Source: Balneola sp. (GTDB taxonomy: Bacteria; Bacteroidota; Rhodothermia; Balneolales; Balneolaceae). From it: 64,000 nucleotides of DNA. This document shows, in pieces, positions 55,693 through 64,000 of the stretch; within the stretch, counting starts at the first letter, position 1, and each line of letters starts with the position of its first letter. Below the pieces are notes generated by a model that worked only from the letters and a program-made list of their open reading frames with translations, ran no database searches and was not told the origin of the DNA. The stretch spans positions 248,001 to 312,000 of the forward strand of contig NZQV01000006.1 of NCBI GenBank assembly GCA_002696035.1, read 5' to 3'. A program made the translations under genes and the position numbers.

Positions 55693-57538
55693 TCAATCCT
55701 TTTCAAAAGTCAGCTTTTTTTCCCACTCACCTTGCGCTGATTTCCTGAACACAAAATCTCCGATCACAAGATAATCCATTTCCGTATTCATGAAACAGCG
55801 GTAAGCATCTTCGGGGGTGCAAACGATCGGTTCACCCCGCACATTAAAACTCGTGTTTACCACCATTCCCACTCCGGTTTTTTCTTTGAAGGCATTCAGC
55901 AACTCCCAGTATCGTTCGTTGGTTTCTGGGTGAACCGTTTGGATACGGGCAGAAAAATCAATGTGTGTGATGGCTGGAAATTCCGAGCGTTCAAACGCCA
56001 GTTTTTCCCGGAGCGGAAGCTTGTGATAATTCTTCGGTAACTCTTTTCGATGGGACTTTCTCACTTCCTGCACCAACAACATGTACGGAGAATCTGACTT
56101 CACCTCAAAATATTCATGAGCATCTTCTGCTAAAACAGAGGGCGCAAACGGCCTGAAAGACTCCCTGTATTTGATCTTCAGGTTCAATTTATTTTGCATA
56201 TCCGGATTTCGAGGATCACCCAAAATACTGCGGTTACCCAGCGCCCGCGGACCAAATTCCATTCTCCCCTGAAACCAGCCAACTACGTTTCCATCAGCCA
56301 GCCAGTCAGCTACTTTGGCGTACAACGCCTTTCCTTCGAGTTTCTCGTAAACGGGCTTGAACTTCTTGAGCTGCTGCTGAATTTCAAATTCATGAAATTC
56401 AGGTCCCAGGTAAGCCCCTTTTCATACTATCGGGTTTTTGAGGAAGCCGTTGTTTCTCAAAATATAAATAATGAGCCGCAAGAGCCGCACCCACTGCTCC
56501 ACCGGCATCCCCTGCTGCGGGTTGTATATAGATCTCCTCAAAAATTCCTTCGTTCTGGATCACACCATTGGCCACACAATTTAGAGCCACTCCGCCAGCA
56601 AGGCACAGATTCTCAGAATTTGTGAGATCCTTCGCATCTTTCGCCATCTTAACAACGATCTCTTCCGTAACTTTCTGAATGGCTAATGCAAGGTCCGCTT
56701 CATGCTGCTGAAGTTCATTTTCTTCCTCCCGCTTCGGAAACCCGAACAAATCTTCCCACTTTTTTTCCCGGACCATTTTCAGTCCTGTAGCATAATCAAA
56801 GTAATCCTGATTCAGGTAAATGGACCCATCATCCCGGATCTCTACCAACTCAGTTTTGATCTTCTCGATATATTCCTTCAGCAGTGGTGAATTGGGATCT
56901 CCATAAGGAGCCAGACCCATCAGTTTGTACTCACCGGAATTTACTCTAAATCCCAAATAATACGTGAATGCGGAATACAACAGTCCCAGCGAATGTGGAA
57001 ATTTAAGCTCCCTGTGAATGGTAATATCTGTTCCCTTTCCAGAACATATTGAAGCCGTGGCCCACTCTCCTACCCCATCTATAGTAAGGATAGCAGATTC
57101 TTCAAAAGGCGATGGATAAAAGGCACTTGCAGCATGACTAAGGTGATGTTCCGGAAACAAAAACTTCACTTTCTCCCGATCGTATTCCCCCACCCTTTTG
57201 AGAGCCTCGTACATCTCACGCTTCATAAACATTTTCTCCTTCAGCCAGACAGGCATAGCCGTAAAGAACGATTTCACCCCACGGGGAGCAAACGATAAAT
57301 AAGTCTCGAGCAGGCGCTCGAATTTCAAAAGTGGTTTGTCGTAAAATGCAATTACTTCAAGTTCATCAAGTGTAACTCCGGCTGCATCAAGACAAAACTG
57401 GGTAGCCTGAACAGGGAAACTTTCGTCGTGTTTTTTTCGGGTGAACCGTTCTTCCTGAGCCGCTGCAATGATCTCACCATCGCGAATAATGCAAGCGGCT
57501 GAATCGTGATAAAAAGCTGAAATTCCGAGAATAGTCAT
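55693..57538 (-). pseudogene. NodU/CmcH/SxtI-type O-carbamoyltransferase, interrupted by a one-base frameshift
   Basis: The N-terminal (57538-56399) and C-terminal (about 56418-55693) parts read as one 614-residue protein if one base is removed at about 56415-56422. There MKRG...stop becomes MKGAYLGPEFHEF. The N-part has the Kae1-like domain: GISAFYHDSAACI, EERFTRKKHD, and EHHLSHAASAF with metal-binding histidines. Then come TIDGVGEWATAS, SGEYKLMGLAPYG and LAGGVALNCVANG. The C-part has the YrdC-like carbamoyl-transfer region, MEFGPRALGNRSILGDPR and NTSFNVRGEPIVC. Family members transfer carbamoyl from carbamoyl phosphate to a hydroxyl of sugars or natural products. Possible causes of the break are decay, phase variation or sequencing error. 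Confidence 0.85.
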
Positions 57539-57628
57539 ATGCGTATTTAAGTCGCCTGAAGATAGTAAATCCTAAGCAGCATTCATTAATAGTTCCCGCA
57601 CAGAATACACTTCCCATAAATTTGAGAG

Positions 57629-57658
57629 TTGTAATTTCTTATAGCCCGCATACTTTTG
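57629..57658 (+). promoter_or_regulatory. Bacteroidota-type promoter of yicC
   Basis: TTG at 57629-57631, gap of 19 bases, then TACTTTTG at 57651-57658, a full match to the -7 box TAnnTTTG. The start would be near 57665, about 30 bases before the yicC ATG. Confidence 0.55.
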
Positions 57659-57695
57659 TATTTTTGGCGTCAATTTTCATCATCAAGAATCTTTT

Positions 57696-58577
57696 ATGAT
57701 CATATCGATGACAGGCTTTGGCCGTGGAGAAGCTACTGAACATGGCATTACATCCACTGTCGAAATCAAATCCCTAAACAGTCGTTATCTGGATCTTAGC
57801 ACACGGCTTCCACAGCAACTTCAGGATAAAGAACTGGAGGTAAAGGAACTTGTGCAGAAAACTGTAAATCGCGGTAAGCTGAATATTACCATCTATGTCT
57901 CGGAAACGGACGAAAGCGGTCCTTCCATTCAAGTGGACGAAAAGAAAGTGTCGGGATATACCAAGATCCTGAATGATCTGCGTGATATTGCCGGCATCGA
58001 AGACCCGATCACCATTTCAGACATCACACAATTTGGCGATGTGTTTGTGAAAGAGGAAGAAGATGAAGAGCTGATTGAGCAAAAATGGGTTGTTGCTAAA
58101 AAGGCTCTGAACGAGGCTGTTGAATCACTGCTCAAAATGCGTACACAGGAAGGCGATCAGCTTAAGAATGATCTTGTTGATCGCATTGAGTTCATTGACG
58201 AGAATATTCAGATCATCACCACCCAAACCAATGGCCGCGCCGAGGAAGCACGAGACAAACTGCTGGAACGCATACAGAATTTGATCGATGAAGATAAAAT
58301 TGATGAAGAGCGCCTGGAAATGGAAGTAGCCGTTCTTGTAGATAAAATGGATGTAACGGAAGAGATCGTGCGCCTCCGGTCTCACCTTAAATTTTTTCTG
58401 GAAGCCATTGAACAACCGGAACCAGCCGGTCGTCGGCTCAATTTCCTTTCACAGGAGATCAACCGTGAACTGAATACCATTGGGTCTAAGGCAAATAATT
58501 CAGAGATCGCTCAGTATGTCGTGAAGTGCAAGGAAGCTCTTGAGCAGATCCGCGAACAAGTACAAAACGTCGAATAA
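57696..58577 (+). CDS. YicC-family endoribonuclease
   Basis: 293 residues. The N-terminal signature is SMTGFGRGEA, followed by EIKSLNSRYLDLSTRLP. The C-terminal DUF1732 region shows RLRSHLKFFLEAIEQPEPAGRRLNFLSQEINRE with conserved acidic and His residues. Family members are endoribonucleases. Leads the conserved yicC-gmk-rpoZ-coaBC block. Confidence 0.93.
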   Translation: MIISMTGFGRGEATEHGITSTVEIKSLNSRYLDLSTRLPQQLQDKELEVKELVQKTVNRGKLNITIYVSETDESGPSIQVDEKKVSGYTKILNDLRDIAGIEDPITISDITQFGDVFVKEEEDEELIEQKWVVAKKALNEAVESLLKMRTQEGDQLKNDLVDRIEFIDENIQIITTQTNGRAEEARDKLLERIQNLIDEDKIDEERLEMEVAVLVDKMDVTEEIVRLRSHLKFFLEAIEQPEPAGRRLNFLSQEINRELNTIGSKANNSEIAQYVVKCKEALEQIREQVQNVE

Positions 58578-58580
58578 TTT

Positions 58581-58635
58581 AGATTTTAGTATTGAGTAGT
58601 GAGTTTTTTTTGCTCAATACTCACTACTCAAATCT
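58581..58635. repeat. Inverted repeat between yicC and gmk
   Basis: Arms of 23 bases, left AGATTTTAGTATTGAGTAGT (58581 on), pair with the inverted copy ending at 58635 in 20 of 23 positions. The loop is T-rich (T8, 58604-58611). The arms are themselves degenerate repeats of TGAGTA. It ends ten bases before the gmk ATG and would cover the ribosome site region. Confidence 0.6.
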
Positions 58636-58645
58636 CATTACTATT

Positions 58646-59218
58646 ATGGAAAAAGGTAAAGTTATCATATTGGTTGCACCCAGTGGAAGCGGAAAGACCA
58701 CCCTGGCGCGCCGGCTTTTTAAAGATTTTGACACCATCAAGTTCTCGGTTTCTGCGACAACACGTCCGCCCCGCACCTATGAAGAAGACGGAAAGCATTA
58801 CTACTTCCTCTCAGATGCTGATTTTGACCAAAAAGTAGGGTCGAAAGAATTCCTGGAATGGGAAGAATTCTATGGCGGAAAGAAATACGGTACACTGCGT
58901 TCTGAGGTTGATAAAAAACTAAATTCAGGCTATTTTGTTCTGCTTGACATTGAAGTAAAGGGAGCTGTGAATGTGAAAGAAATTTATGGCGATGAAAGTC
59001 TCGCCTTATTCATTCAGCCTCCCTCAATTGATGTGTTGAAACAGCGACTGATAGATCGCGGCACAGAAGACGATGAGACCCTGGCCCTGAGACTACAGCG
59101 CGCTGAAAAAGAACTTACTTACGCTGATCGTTTTGATCAGGTAATTATTAATGACGATTTGGACTCGGCTTACGAAGAAGTAAAAGAAGCCGTCATCAAA
59201 TTCATGAATCAAAATTGA
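58646..59218 (+). CDS. gmk: Guanylate kinase
   Basis: Phosphorylates GMP to GDP. 190 residues. P-loop APSGSGKTTL (about 10-19), GMP-binding SVSATTRPPRTYEEDGKHYYF and LDIEVKGAVNVK, lid RGTEDDETLALRLQRA. The ATG at 58646 gives the family N-terminus; upstream frame overlaps only the repeat. Four bases before rpoZ. Confidence 0.96.
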   Translation: MEKGKVIILVAPSGSGKTTLARRLFKDFDTIKFSVSATTRPPRTYEEDGKHYYFLSDADFDQKVGSKEFLEWEEFYGGKKYGTLRSEVDKKLNSGYFVLLDIEVKGAVNVKEIYGDESLALFIQPPSIDVLKQRLIDRGTEDDETLALRLQRAEKELTYADRFDQVIINDDLDSAYEEVKEAVIKFMNQN

Positions 59219-59222
59219 TATT

Positions 59223-59516
59223 ATGTCAGTTAAAACATTAGATGTTGAAAAACTAAAATTCAAAACGGGTAATAAGTACGAACTGCTTGTAATCCTTTCC
59301 AAAAGAGCACGGCAAATTGCAGCTCAGGAAAAACTGGAACTAGACGAAAAACTCCAGTATTTCGAAGGTTTTGAGGAAGAAGATGAATTTTCTTTCAATG
59401 AAGAGCAGGAAAACATTTCTAAAGCGTTTGAAAAGCTGGCCCACCCCACCCAACGGGCAATTATAGAAATGGAAAACGATGATATCTATTATCGCCATCC
59501 TGAAAAAGAACTGTAA
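59223..59516 (+). CDS. rpoZ: RNA polymerase omega subunit
   Basis: 97 residues. The omega core has KTGNKYELLVILSKRARQIA (about 15-34) and the later helix with KLAHPTQRAIIEMENDDI. Acidic insert between the two, as in Bacteroidota omega. Position between gmk and coaBC supports it strongly. Assists polymerase assembly; in some lineages it takes part in (p)ppGpp binding. Confidence 0.88.
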   Translation: MSVKTLDVEKLKFKTGNKYELLVILSKRARQIAAQEKLELDEKLQYFEGFEEEDEFSFNEEQENISKAFEKLAHPTQRAIIEMENDDIYYRHPEKEL

Positions 59517-59518
59517 TT

Positions 59519-60706
59519 ATGCTCTCCGGTAAACGCATCATTTTGGGTGTTACCGGAGGAATTGCAGCCTACAAAGCTGCTTTCTTACTTAGAGAATTTC
59601 AAAAAGCGGGAGCTGAAGTCCGCGTCACTATGACGCCCTCGGCTACCCGCTTTGTTGGTTTAGAGACTTTTGCTTCCCTTTCCGGCCATGAAGTTGCAGT
59701 AGATATTTTTCCCGAAAAAGGACAATCCAGCGAGTGGACCCGGCATATCAACTGGGGCGAATGGGCCGACCTGTTTGTGATAGCTCCCTGTACCGCCAAT
59801 ACCCTTGCCAAAATTGCTACCGGCATTTCGGATAATATGCTTACAAGCACCGTTTTGGCCGCTCGTTCTCCCATCCTTATCTGCCCTACTATGGACGGTG
59901 AAATGTATGAATCACCGGGGGTCTCCAAAAACCTCCAAACCATTCAGGAACAGGGCTACCATGTTCTGGAACCTGATAGTGGATACTTAGCCAGCGGCTT
60001 GGAAGGCAAAGGCCGTCTTCCTGAGGTCGAGGATATTCTTGAAAAAGCCTCTGATATCATCGGATCAATAGAAGGTCCGCTTGAAGGAAAAAAGGTAATT
60101 GTAACTGCTGGACCAACCCGAGAGCATATCGATCCCGTGCGGTTTATTTCCAATCCAAGTTCTGGCAAAATGGGCGTTGCTATGGCTCAAGCAGCTCAAA
60201 GTCTTGGTGCCGATGTCACACTGATCCATGGCCCGCTATCTATTTCTATACCAGACGACTTGCATTCCGTTTCTATAGTCAGTACTGCTGATCTTTTTGA
60301 AGCAGTGAAGGAATTTCAGGATGCAGATGTGATTATCATGGCCGCCGCCGTTTCCGATTTTACTCCGGTCGAAGTTCACCAAAATAAAGTAAAGAAATTG
60401 AGTGCGGCAAGTGAGATCAAGCTGCAACAAACTCAGGATATCTTAGCCTGGCTCGGCGATCATAAGAAAGAAGATCAGGTACTTATCGGGTTTGCCATGG
60501 AGACTGAGAACCTCCTTGAAAATGCATCCTCAAAACTGGAAAAGAAAAAGGCCGATTACATTATTGCTAACTCGTTGAGAGATAAAGGTGCAGGATTTGA
60601 AGCGGATACAAATACCGTTCATTTATTAGGCAAAGAGTCTGAACAAACATTCCAGGGATCAAAGAAGGATATTGCCGTCGAAATTCTGAATACGATTTTT
60701 AGGTGA
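59519..60706 (+). CDS. coaBC: Bifunctional phosphopantothenoylcysteine decarboxylase/synthase
   Basis: Two steps of coenzyme A synthesis. 395 residues. CoaC half (1-180): [14 protein letters not shown], catalytic His in [29 protein letters not shown]. The usual N-containing PAMN loop appears as [13 protein letters not shown], a variant. CoaB half (185-395): [27 protein letters not shown] and [13 protein letters not shown]. Two bases after rpoZ. Confidence 0.95.
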   Translation: MLSGKRIILGVTGGIAAYKAAFLLREFQKAGAEVRVTMTPSATRFVGLETFASLSGHEVAVDIFPEKGQSSEWTRHINWGEWADLFVIAPCTANTLAKIATGISDNMLTSTVLAARSPILICPTMDGEMYESPGVSKNLQTIQEQGYHVLEPDSGYLASGLEGKGRLPEVEDILEKASDIIGSIEGPLEGKKVIVTAGPTREHIDPVRFISNPSSGKMGVAMAQAAQSLGADVTLIHGPLSISIPDDLHSVSIVSTADLFEAVKEFQDADVIIMAAAVSDFTPVEVHQNKVKKLSAASEIKLQQTQDILAWLGDHKKEDQVLIGFAMETENLLENASSKLEKKKADYIIANSLRDKGAGFEADTNTVHLLGKESEQTFQGSKKDIAVEILNTIFR

Positions 60707-60837
60707 TTAGGTGATCTAGTGACTTGGTGATATGGTGTTTTCTCCGGGAGCTTTCTCATATACCAATTACAGCATAGCAGTTTTAGCAAGCTATTAATGC
60801 TTAATATGGTCTTCCTCACCTAATCACCATATCACCC
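60700..60837. repeat. Degenerate octamer tract with inverted counterpart
   Basis: From 60700, about five units with period eight: AGGTGATT AGGTGATC TAGTGACT TGGTGATA TGGTG. The opposite-sense tract CCTCACCTAATCACCATATC AC (60814-60835) lies about 75 bp away. The pair spans the spacer between convergent coaBC and the gene at 60832, running into its stop. Confidence 0.65.
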
Positions 60838-61980
60838 ACACATCCACTTGTATACGCGATACGTTTTGGCGGTCTCACAGCCCAGTGCTTCCAGACTTCG
60901 TCGCATGATCCAGTTCTTTTCACTTACAAATCCACCTTCCAATACTTTTATGTTAGGATAATATCTTCGCGTCCATTTCACGCCCTCGATAAACACCAGC
61001 GATTCCAGTCCCCTGCCTCGATATTTTGGATCGGTTCCAAATGCCAGCGGTCTAAATTTTTGCGCTCTTTTCCTGAATCCTATCAGTTTGGGCAGATGCC
61101 ACCATTTTAGTTTTCCTTTGGTTTGAGCCGATATTTCGTGAAGATCAGGGACGCTTACCAAAAACGAAGCCGGCTCTCCATCTACAAAAACAATGGGTGA
61201 AGTTTCAGGCATTAAAACTGGTTTCAGCTTTTTAACCATTTGGCGAATGGTTTCTTCTGAAATCCCGATAAACTCTTCCTCCCGCTCCTGAATGATCTGA
61301 TCTTGAAATGCTCGGTTATATACTTGTCGAATCAGTTCTCCATCCTGCAATAAATTCTTCTTGTCTATAGGGCGGATCTCAATATTTTCTCTGGATCTTA
61401 CCCGTTCCGCAATTCGTAATAGTCGCTCGGGAAGAGGCTGATCCATTTGAAGCTGATACATATACAGGTCATCAAATTTCTCGGGCTGGGTTTGCTCGAT
61501 CAATCCTTCGTAGTACTCCTGATGGTAAAGCATGCCATATACATTATGATCCTCAAAACCGTTGATCAAAATACCCCAGAACGTGTCGTTTTCCCCAAAG
61601 TTTATGGGACCCCGAAAGCCTGCATACCCTTTCTTACTATGCCATTCACGGGCAAAATCTATGACAGCAGTAGCTATTCCAGGATCGTTTTCCATTTCAA
61701 TGAATCCAATACCTCCCAACTTCGGATCGTATGCCTTATCCTTTTCCGGATCTGTAAACAGAGCAAAACGTCCAACAACCAGATCTCCATCATACACTAA
61801 AAACCTTTCACACGAACCACCTTTCTGGAAACGTTCATTTTTTTCTTCATCAAAAACATTTTCCACTTCAAACCGAAAGGGCGGACGATACCATTTACTC
61901 TCGGCATGTAATCGACCGGGCAACTCATGAAAAGCATCCACCTGAGATTTCGATCGAACTTTTTGAATTTGAAATGACAT
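60832..61980 (-). CDS. Two-domain acyltransferase-like protein (GNAT-related)
   Basis: 382 residues. The first half has a degenerate GNAT-like fold with GRFALFTDPEKDKAY and GYAGFRGPINFGENDTFWG, followed by NVYGMLYHQEYYEGLIE. The second half has KFRPLAFGTDPKYRGRGLES, an acetyl-CoA-type R-G-x-G loop. I know such proteins only as uncharacterised GNAT-superfamily members. The C-terminus lies within the repeat tract. Divergent from the next gene. Confidence 0.7.
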   Translation of the reverse strand: MSFQIQKVRSKSQVDAFHELPGRLHAESKWYRPPFRFEVENVFDEEKNERFQKGGSCERFLVYDGDLVVGRFALFTDPEKDKAYDPKLGGIGFIEMENDPGIATAVIDFAREWHSKKGYAGFRGPINFGENDTFWGILINGFEDHNVYGMLYHQEYYEGLIEQTQPEKFDDLYMYQLQMDQPLPERLLRIAERVRSRENIEIRPIDKKNLLQDGELIRQVYNRAFQDQIIQEREEEFIGISEETIRQMVKKLKPVLMPETSPIVFVDGEPASFLVSVPDLHEISAQTKGKLKWWHLPKLIGFRKRAQKFRPLAFGTDPKYRGRGLESLVFIEGVKWTRRYYPNIKVLEGGFVSEKNWIMRRSLEALGCETAKTYRVYKWMCG

Positions 61981-62054
61981 ATCTTTTTTTGTACAGAAGT
62001 TTATAGATTGCGTTGAAAGTAAATCTATGAAATTAAGGAACCAACATCGTGTTC

Positions 62055-62495
62055 ATGGAACATTTTAAAAATGGGAAAAAAATTGTAACGGCTTTGTTGG
62101 CCTTCACTTGTATCATCAGTGGAATCATTTTAGCCTCCACGCCTGCACCCACTTTTCAAAGACTGGATAACTTTGGCGAACTCGATTCCTTGTTGCAAGT
62201 TCAGTTTCAGGAATCTCGCATCTTGTCATCCCAGATAAGAACAAGTACTGTACATGTAGATTCAAACCTGACCCGAAAGGAATTCAGAATTGAAGTTCCC
62301 TCCAGATTTTCCAAGACCTTATTTCATGTCCACCTCGACAAGAAACTGACTCCTTATGGCTTAGATACACCTGCTCGCGTGCATTTTCCTTCCAGGGATA
62401 TGGACATTTTTTTGTATTACAATAATACCATTCTTCGAACTTTGCGCCTTACAACCGACACTGATCTGGATACTCTTCAAACCGAACAATTTTAA
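62055..62495 (+). CDS. Hypothetical secreted or anchored protein upstream of a lipase
   Basis: 146 residues. N-terminal hydrophobic segment (about 10-27, KIVTALLAFTCIISGIIL), then a small predicted beta-rich domain. No family recognised. The ATG at 62055 was chosen over a GTG two codons earlier. The lipase ATG lies two bases after its stop, so the two are likely coupled. Confidence 0.55.
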   Translation: MEHFKNGKKIVTALLAFTCIISGIILASTPAPTFQRLDNFGELDSLLQVQFQESRILSSQIRTSTVHVDSNLTRKEFRIEVPSRFSKTLFHVHLDKKLTPYGLDTPARVHFPSRDMDIFLYYNNTILRTLRLTTDTDLDTLQTEQF

Positions 62496-62497
62496 AC

Positions 62498-63349
62498 ATG
62501 GCTGATCGAAAGAATATACTGAAGCGTCTTGAATTGCAGGAATTTCCTCAGCCCGATCTGGTGAAACTGAAGTATCCGGTCTTTTTGTGCCATGGTTATG
62601 GAGCGATTGGCTCCGTAGTGAAATCCGGTCCTTTGCACGATCCCTGCATGGAAATTCGTGGCCATGGAGTGGTTGCCATTGCCCCCAATACCGTTCCTTA
62701 CGCCAAAATTGAAACCCGGGCGGAAAACTGGGTTCGGCTCATCCAAAAATTTTGCACAGAACATGGCTATGAAAAGGTAAATGTGGTAACACATAGCATG
62801 GGCGGACTAGATATGCGTTGTGCCTTATCTAAAATGGATGCTGCTGAGTACGTTGAAAGCCTCACGACCATAGCCACTCCCCATCACGGCTCGAGCCTTG
62901 CAGATCTTGTTTTAAAGACACCAGAATTGGTGATGGAAAAGCTCAGCGAGATGTTCGACTGGTTTGGAGAGTTTATGTTTCCAAAAACCAAAAGTGATGC
63001 GCTGGGTTCTTTGGAACAATTATCCTGTGGATATGCCCGGGACATCTTCAATCCCGAACACCCGGATGTAGAAGGCGTACAGTATTATTCGTACAGTGCC
63101 GCTGTGGGCAAAGGAACTGAATTTCCGATCAACCCCGTGCTTCGATTTCAGAATAATCAGATCTTTGATAAGGAAGGGGAAAATGATGCTTTTGTCTCTG
63201 TTGAAAGTGCTAAATGGGGAACGCATCTGGAGACTATTCCGCTTTCTCACCTTTCTCAAATGCATCTTCAGATGAACAAGGAATCGTCAAAGATCTACGA
63301 CCAGTTCTGGCTTAATGTGGTGAAAAAATTAGCCGAGAACGGCCACTGA
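62498..63349 (+). CDS. Alpha/beta-hydrolase triacylglycerol lipase-like
   Basis: 283 residues. Oxyanion loop LCHGYGAIGS (31-39), nucleophile elbow VVTHSMGGLD (Ser100), acidic and His candidates in ENDAFVSVESAKWG and LSHLSQMHLQ. Similar to LipA/LipB-like bacterial lipases that act after secretion, but no signal peptide is present here. Two bases after the preceding gene. Confidence 0.85.
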   Translation: MADRKNILKRLELQEFPQPDLVKLKYPVFLCHGYGAIGSVVKSGPLHDPCMEIRGHGVVAIAPNTVPYAKIETRAENWVRLIQKFCTEHGYEKVNVVTHSMGGLDMRCALSKMDAAEYVESLTTIATPHHGSSLADLVLKTPELVMEKLSEMFDWFGEFMFPKTKSDALGSLEQLSCGYARDIFNPEHPDVEGVQYYSYSAAVGKGTEFPINPVLRFQNNQIFDKEGENDAFVSVESAKWGTHLETIPLSHLSQMHLQMNKESSKIYDQFWLNVVKKLAENGH

Positions 63350-63359
63350 TCGGGTAAGA

Positions 63360-64000
63360 TCAATCCGTCTCATTCAGGCTGCGCTCATCTACATTTTCCA
63401 GTAGATTGTACGCCGTCAGATCGTATTGAATGGGAGTTACGGAAGCTTTTCCATCTCTTAGAACATGAATATCTGAGTCCTTGCCATCGTCCAGTAATTC
63501 AAACTTCCCGGTAAGCCAGTAATAAGCTCTGTTAAAAGGATCGGTACGGCTTTCATATTCTTCTACGTAACGGCTGTCGGCTTGTCGCGTCCACTCGATC
63601 CCGGTGAATTCACCGGCCGGAGCATTTACATTCAAAGTTATACCTCTCGGCAGTCCATTTTTCAAAACAAACCGAATTACTCGGCGGGCCGCTTCCTGAC
63701 AGCCACGGAGATTGGCCTCTTCACTAAATTCGGTACAACTCACCGCAATGGATGGATATCCCAGAATAGTTCCTTCCGTTGCCGCGCTCACCGTTCCGGA
63801 ATACATGATATTGATCCCGGCATTGCTTCCGTGATTGATACCACTTACCACAAGATCCGGTTTCCGATCCAAGAGCTGCCCATGAGCTAGCTTCACACAA
63901 TCGGCAGGCGTTCCGTTTACAGCTTCTCCCTCAAACTTGTCGGCCACGGTAAATTTACTGGCACGCAACGGCACCTGAATGGTGATGGAATGTCCTACCG
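63360..64000 (-). CDS. surE: 5'/3'-nucleotidase SurE (N-terminal part outside window)
   Basis: Metal-dependent phosphatase of nucleoside monophosphates. The N-terminal Asp-Asp motif is beyond the window edge. The present part has GHSITIQVPLRA, NGTPADCVKLA, then PDLVVSGINHGSNAGINIMYSG, GTVSAATEG, and NVNAP. It converges with the lipase gene, 10 bp apart. Confidence 0.94.
   Translation of the reverse strand, partial: VGHSITIQVPLRASKFTVADKFEGEAVNGTPADCVKLAHGQLLDRKPDLVVSGINHGSNAGINIMYSGTVSAATEGTILGYPSIAVSCTEFSEEANLRGCQEAARRVIRFVLKNGLPRGITLNVNAPAGEFTGIEWTRQADSRYVEEYESRTDPFNRAYYWLTGKFELLDDGKDSDIHVLRDGKASVTPIQYDLTAYNLLENVDERSLNETD

Noticed and set aside
60619-60819. Minus-strand 66-codon frame over the octamer tract
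   Set aside because: Its residues simply translate the GGTGA-type repeat; no independent evidence for a gene.

Overview
The window looks like a chromosome segment from a Bacteroidota/Balneolota-type marine bacterium (Balneola/Gracilimonas-like is my best guess, from general gene content rather than a marker gene). Reasons: carboxypeptidase-regulatory-like and PorT-like envelope proteins, a three-subunit succinate dehydrogenase with a b558-type SdhC, class II DAHP synthase, a short 2-isopropylmalate synthase, weak Shine-Dalgarno sequences, and promoter-like sequences of the TTG-N19-21-TAnnTTTG type. There are no rRNA or tRNA genes, no insertion sequences, no phage genes and no CRISPR array. 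Most of the window is core metabolism and housekeeping.

Layout. 1-5.8 kb: proteostasis and envelope stress (clpB cut by the window edge, a frameshifted outer-membrane protein gene, htrA, hsp20 with a sigma-54-like promoter). 6-19.7 kb: class II DAHP synthase, a response-regulator/adenylate-cyclase fusion, uvrA, a small membrane protein followed by secD-secF, a STAS protein, purA, and a large SLBB export protein. 19.7-22.7 kb: recQ-type helicase and a divergent GH114-like lipoprotein. 22.7-36 kb: a branched-chain amino-acid supercluster. leuA-leuC-leuD-leuB lie on the minus strand. A helical-repeat protein follows, then ilvD-ilvB-ilvN-ilvC-ilvA on the plus strand. Ahead of ilvD is a short Ile/Val/Leu-rich leader ORF (29107-29184) followed by a terminator and a mutually exclusive antiterminator, which is a textbook-style transcription attenuator. 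36-41.7 kb: small membrane protein, fasciclin protein, GNAT, an AT-rich S41 protease/outer-membrane protein pair, a class V aminotransferase and purU. 41.8-45.3 kb: sdhCAB. 45.5-52.8 kb: yigZ, an adenosyltransferase, a GDSL-TPR protein, a phosphohexomutase, ftsH and msrB. 53-57.5 kb: envelope proteins and a NodU/SxtI-type carbamoyltransferase with an SxtK-like (DUF5989) microprotein and an SxtJ-like membrane protein. 57.7-60.7 kb: yicC-gmk-rpoZ-coaBC. 60.8-64 kb: acyltransferase-like protein, lipase and surE (cut by the window edge).

How it works together. The leu and ilv genes supply Leu, Ile and Val from one ~14 kb locus, and the attenuator gives a charged-tRNA sensor for the ilv half. The LeuA here lacks the usual C-terminal allosteric domain, so control may fall more on transcription.

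Two genes (the outer-membrane protein at 1935-3414 and the carbamoyltransferase at 55693-57538) are each broken by one extra base next to a short homopolymer. That could be phase variation, decay or sequencing error. Intergenic spacers carry an unusual variety of short palindromic repeats: six copies of a GCTCTGCGT-type element, plus several other hairpins, tandem octamer tracts, and three terminators sharing the loop CTGATA.
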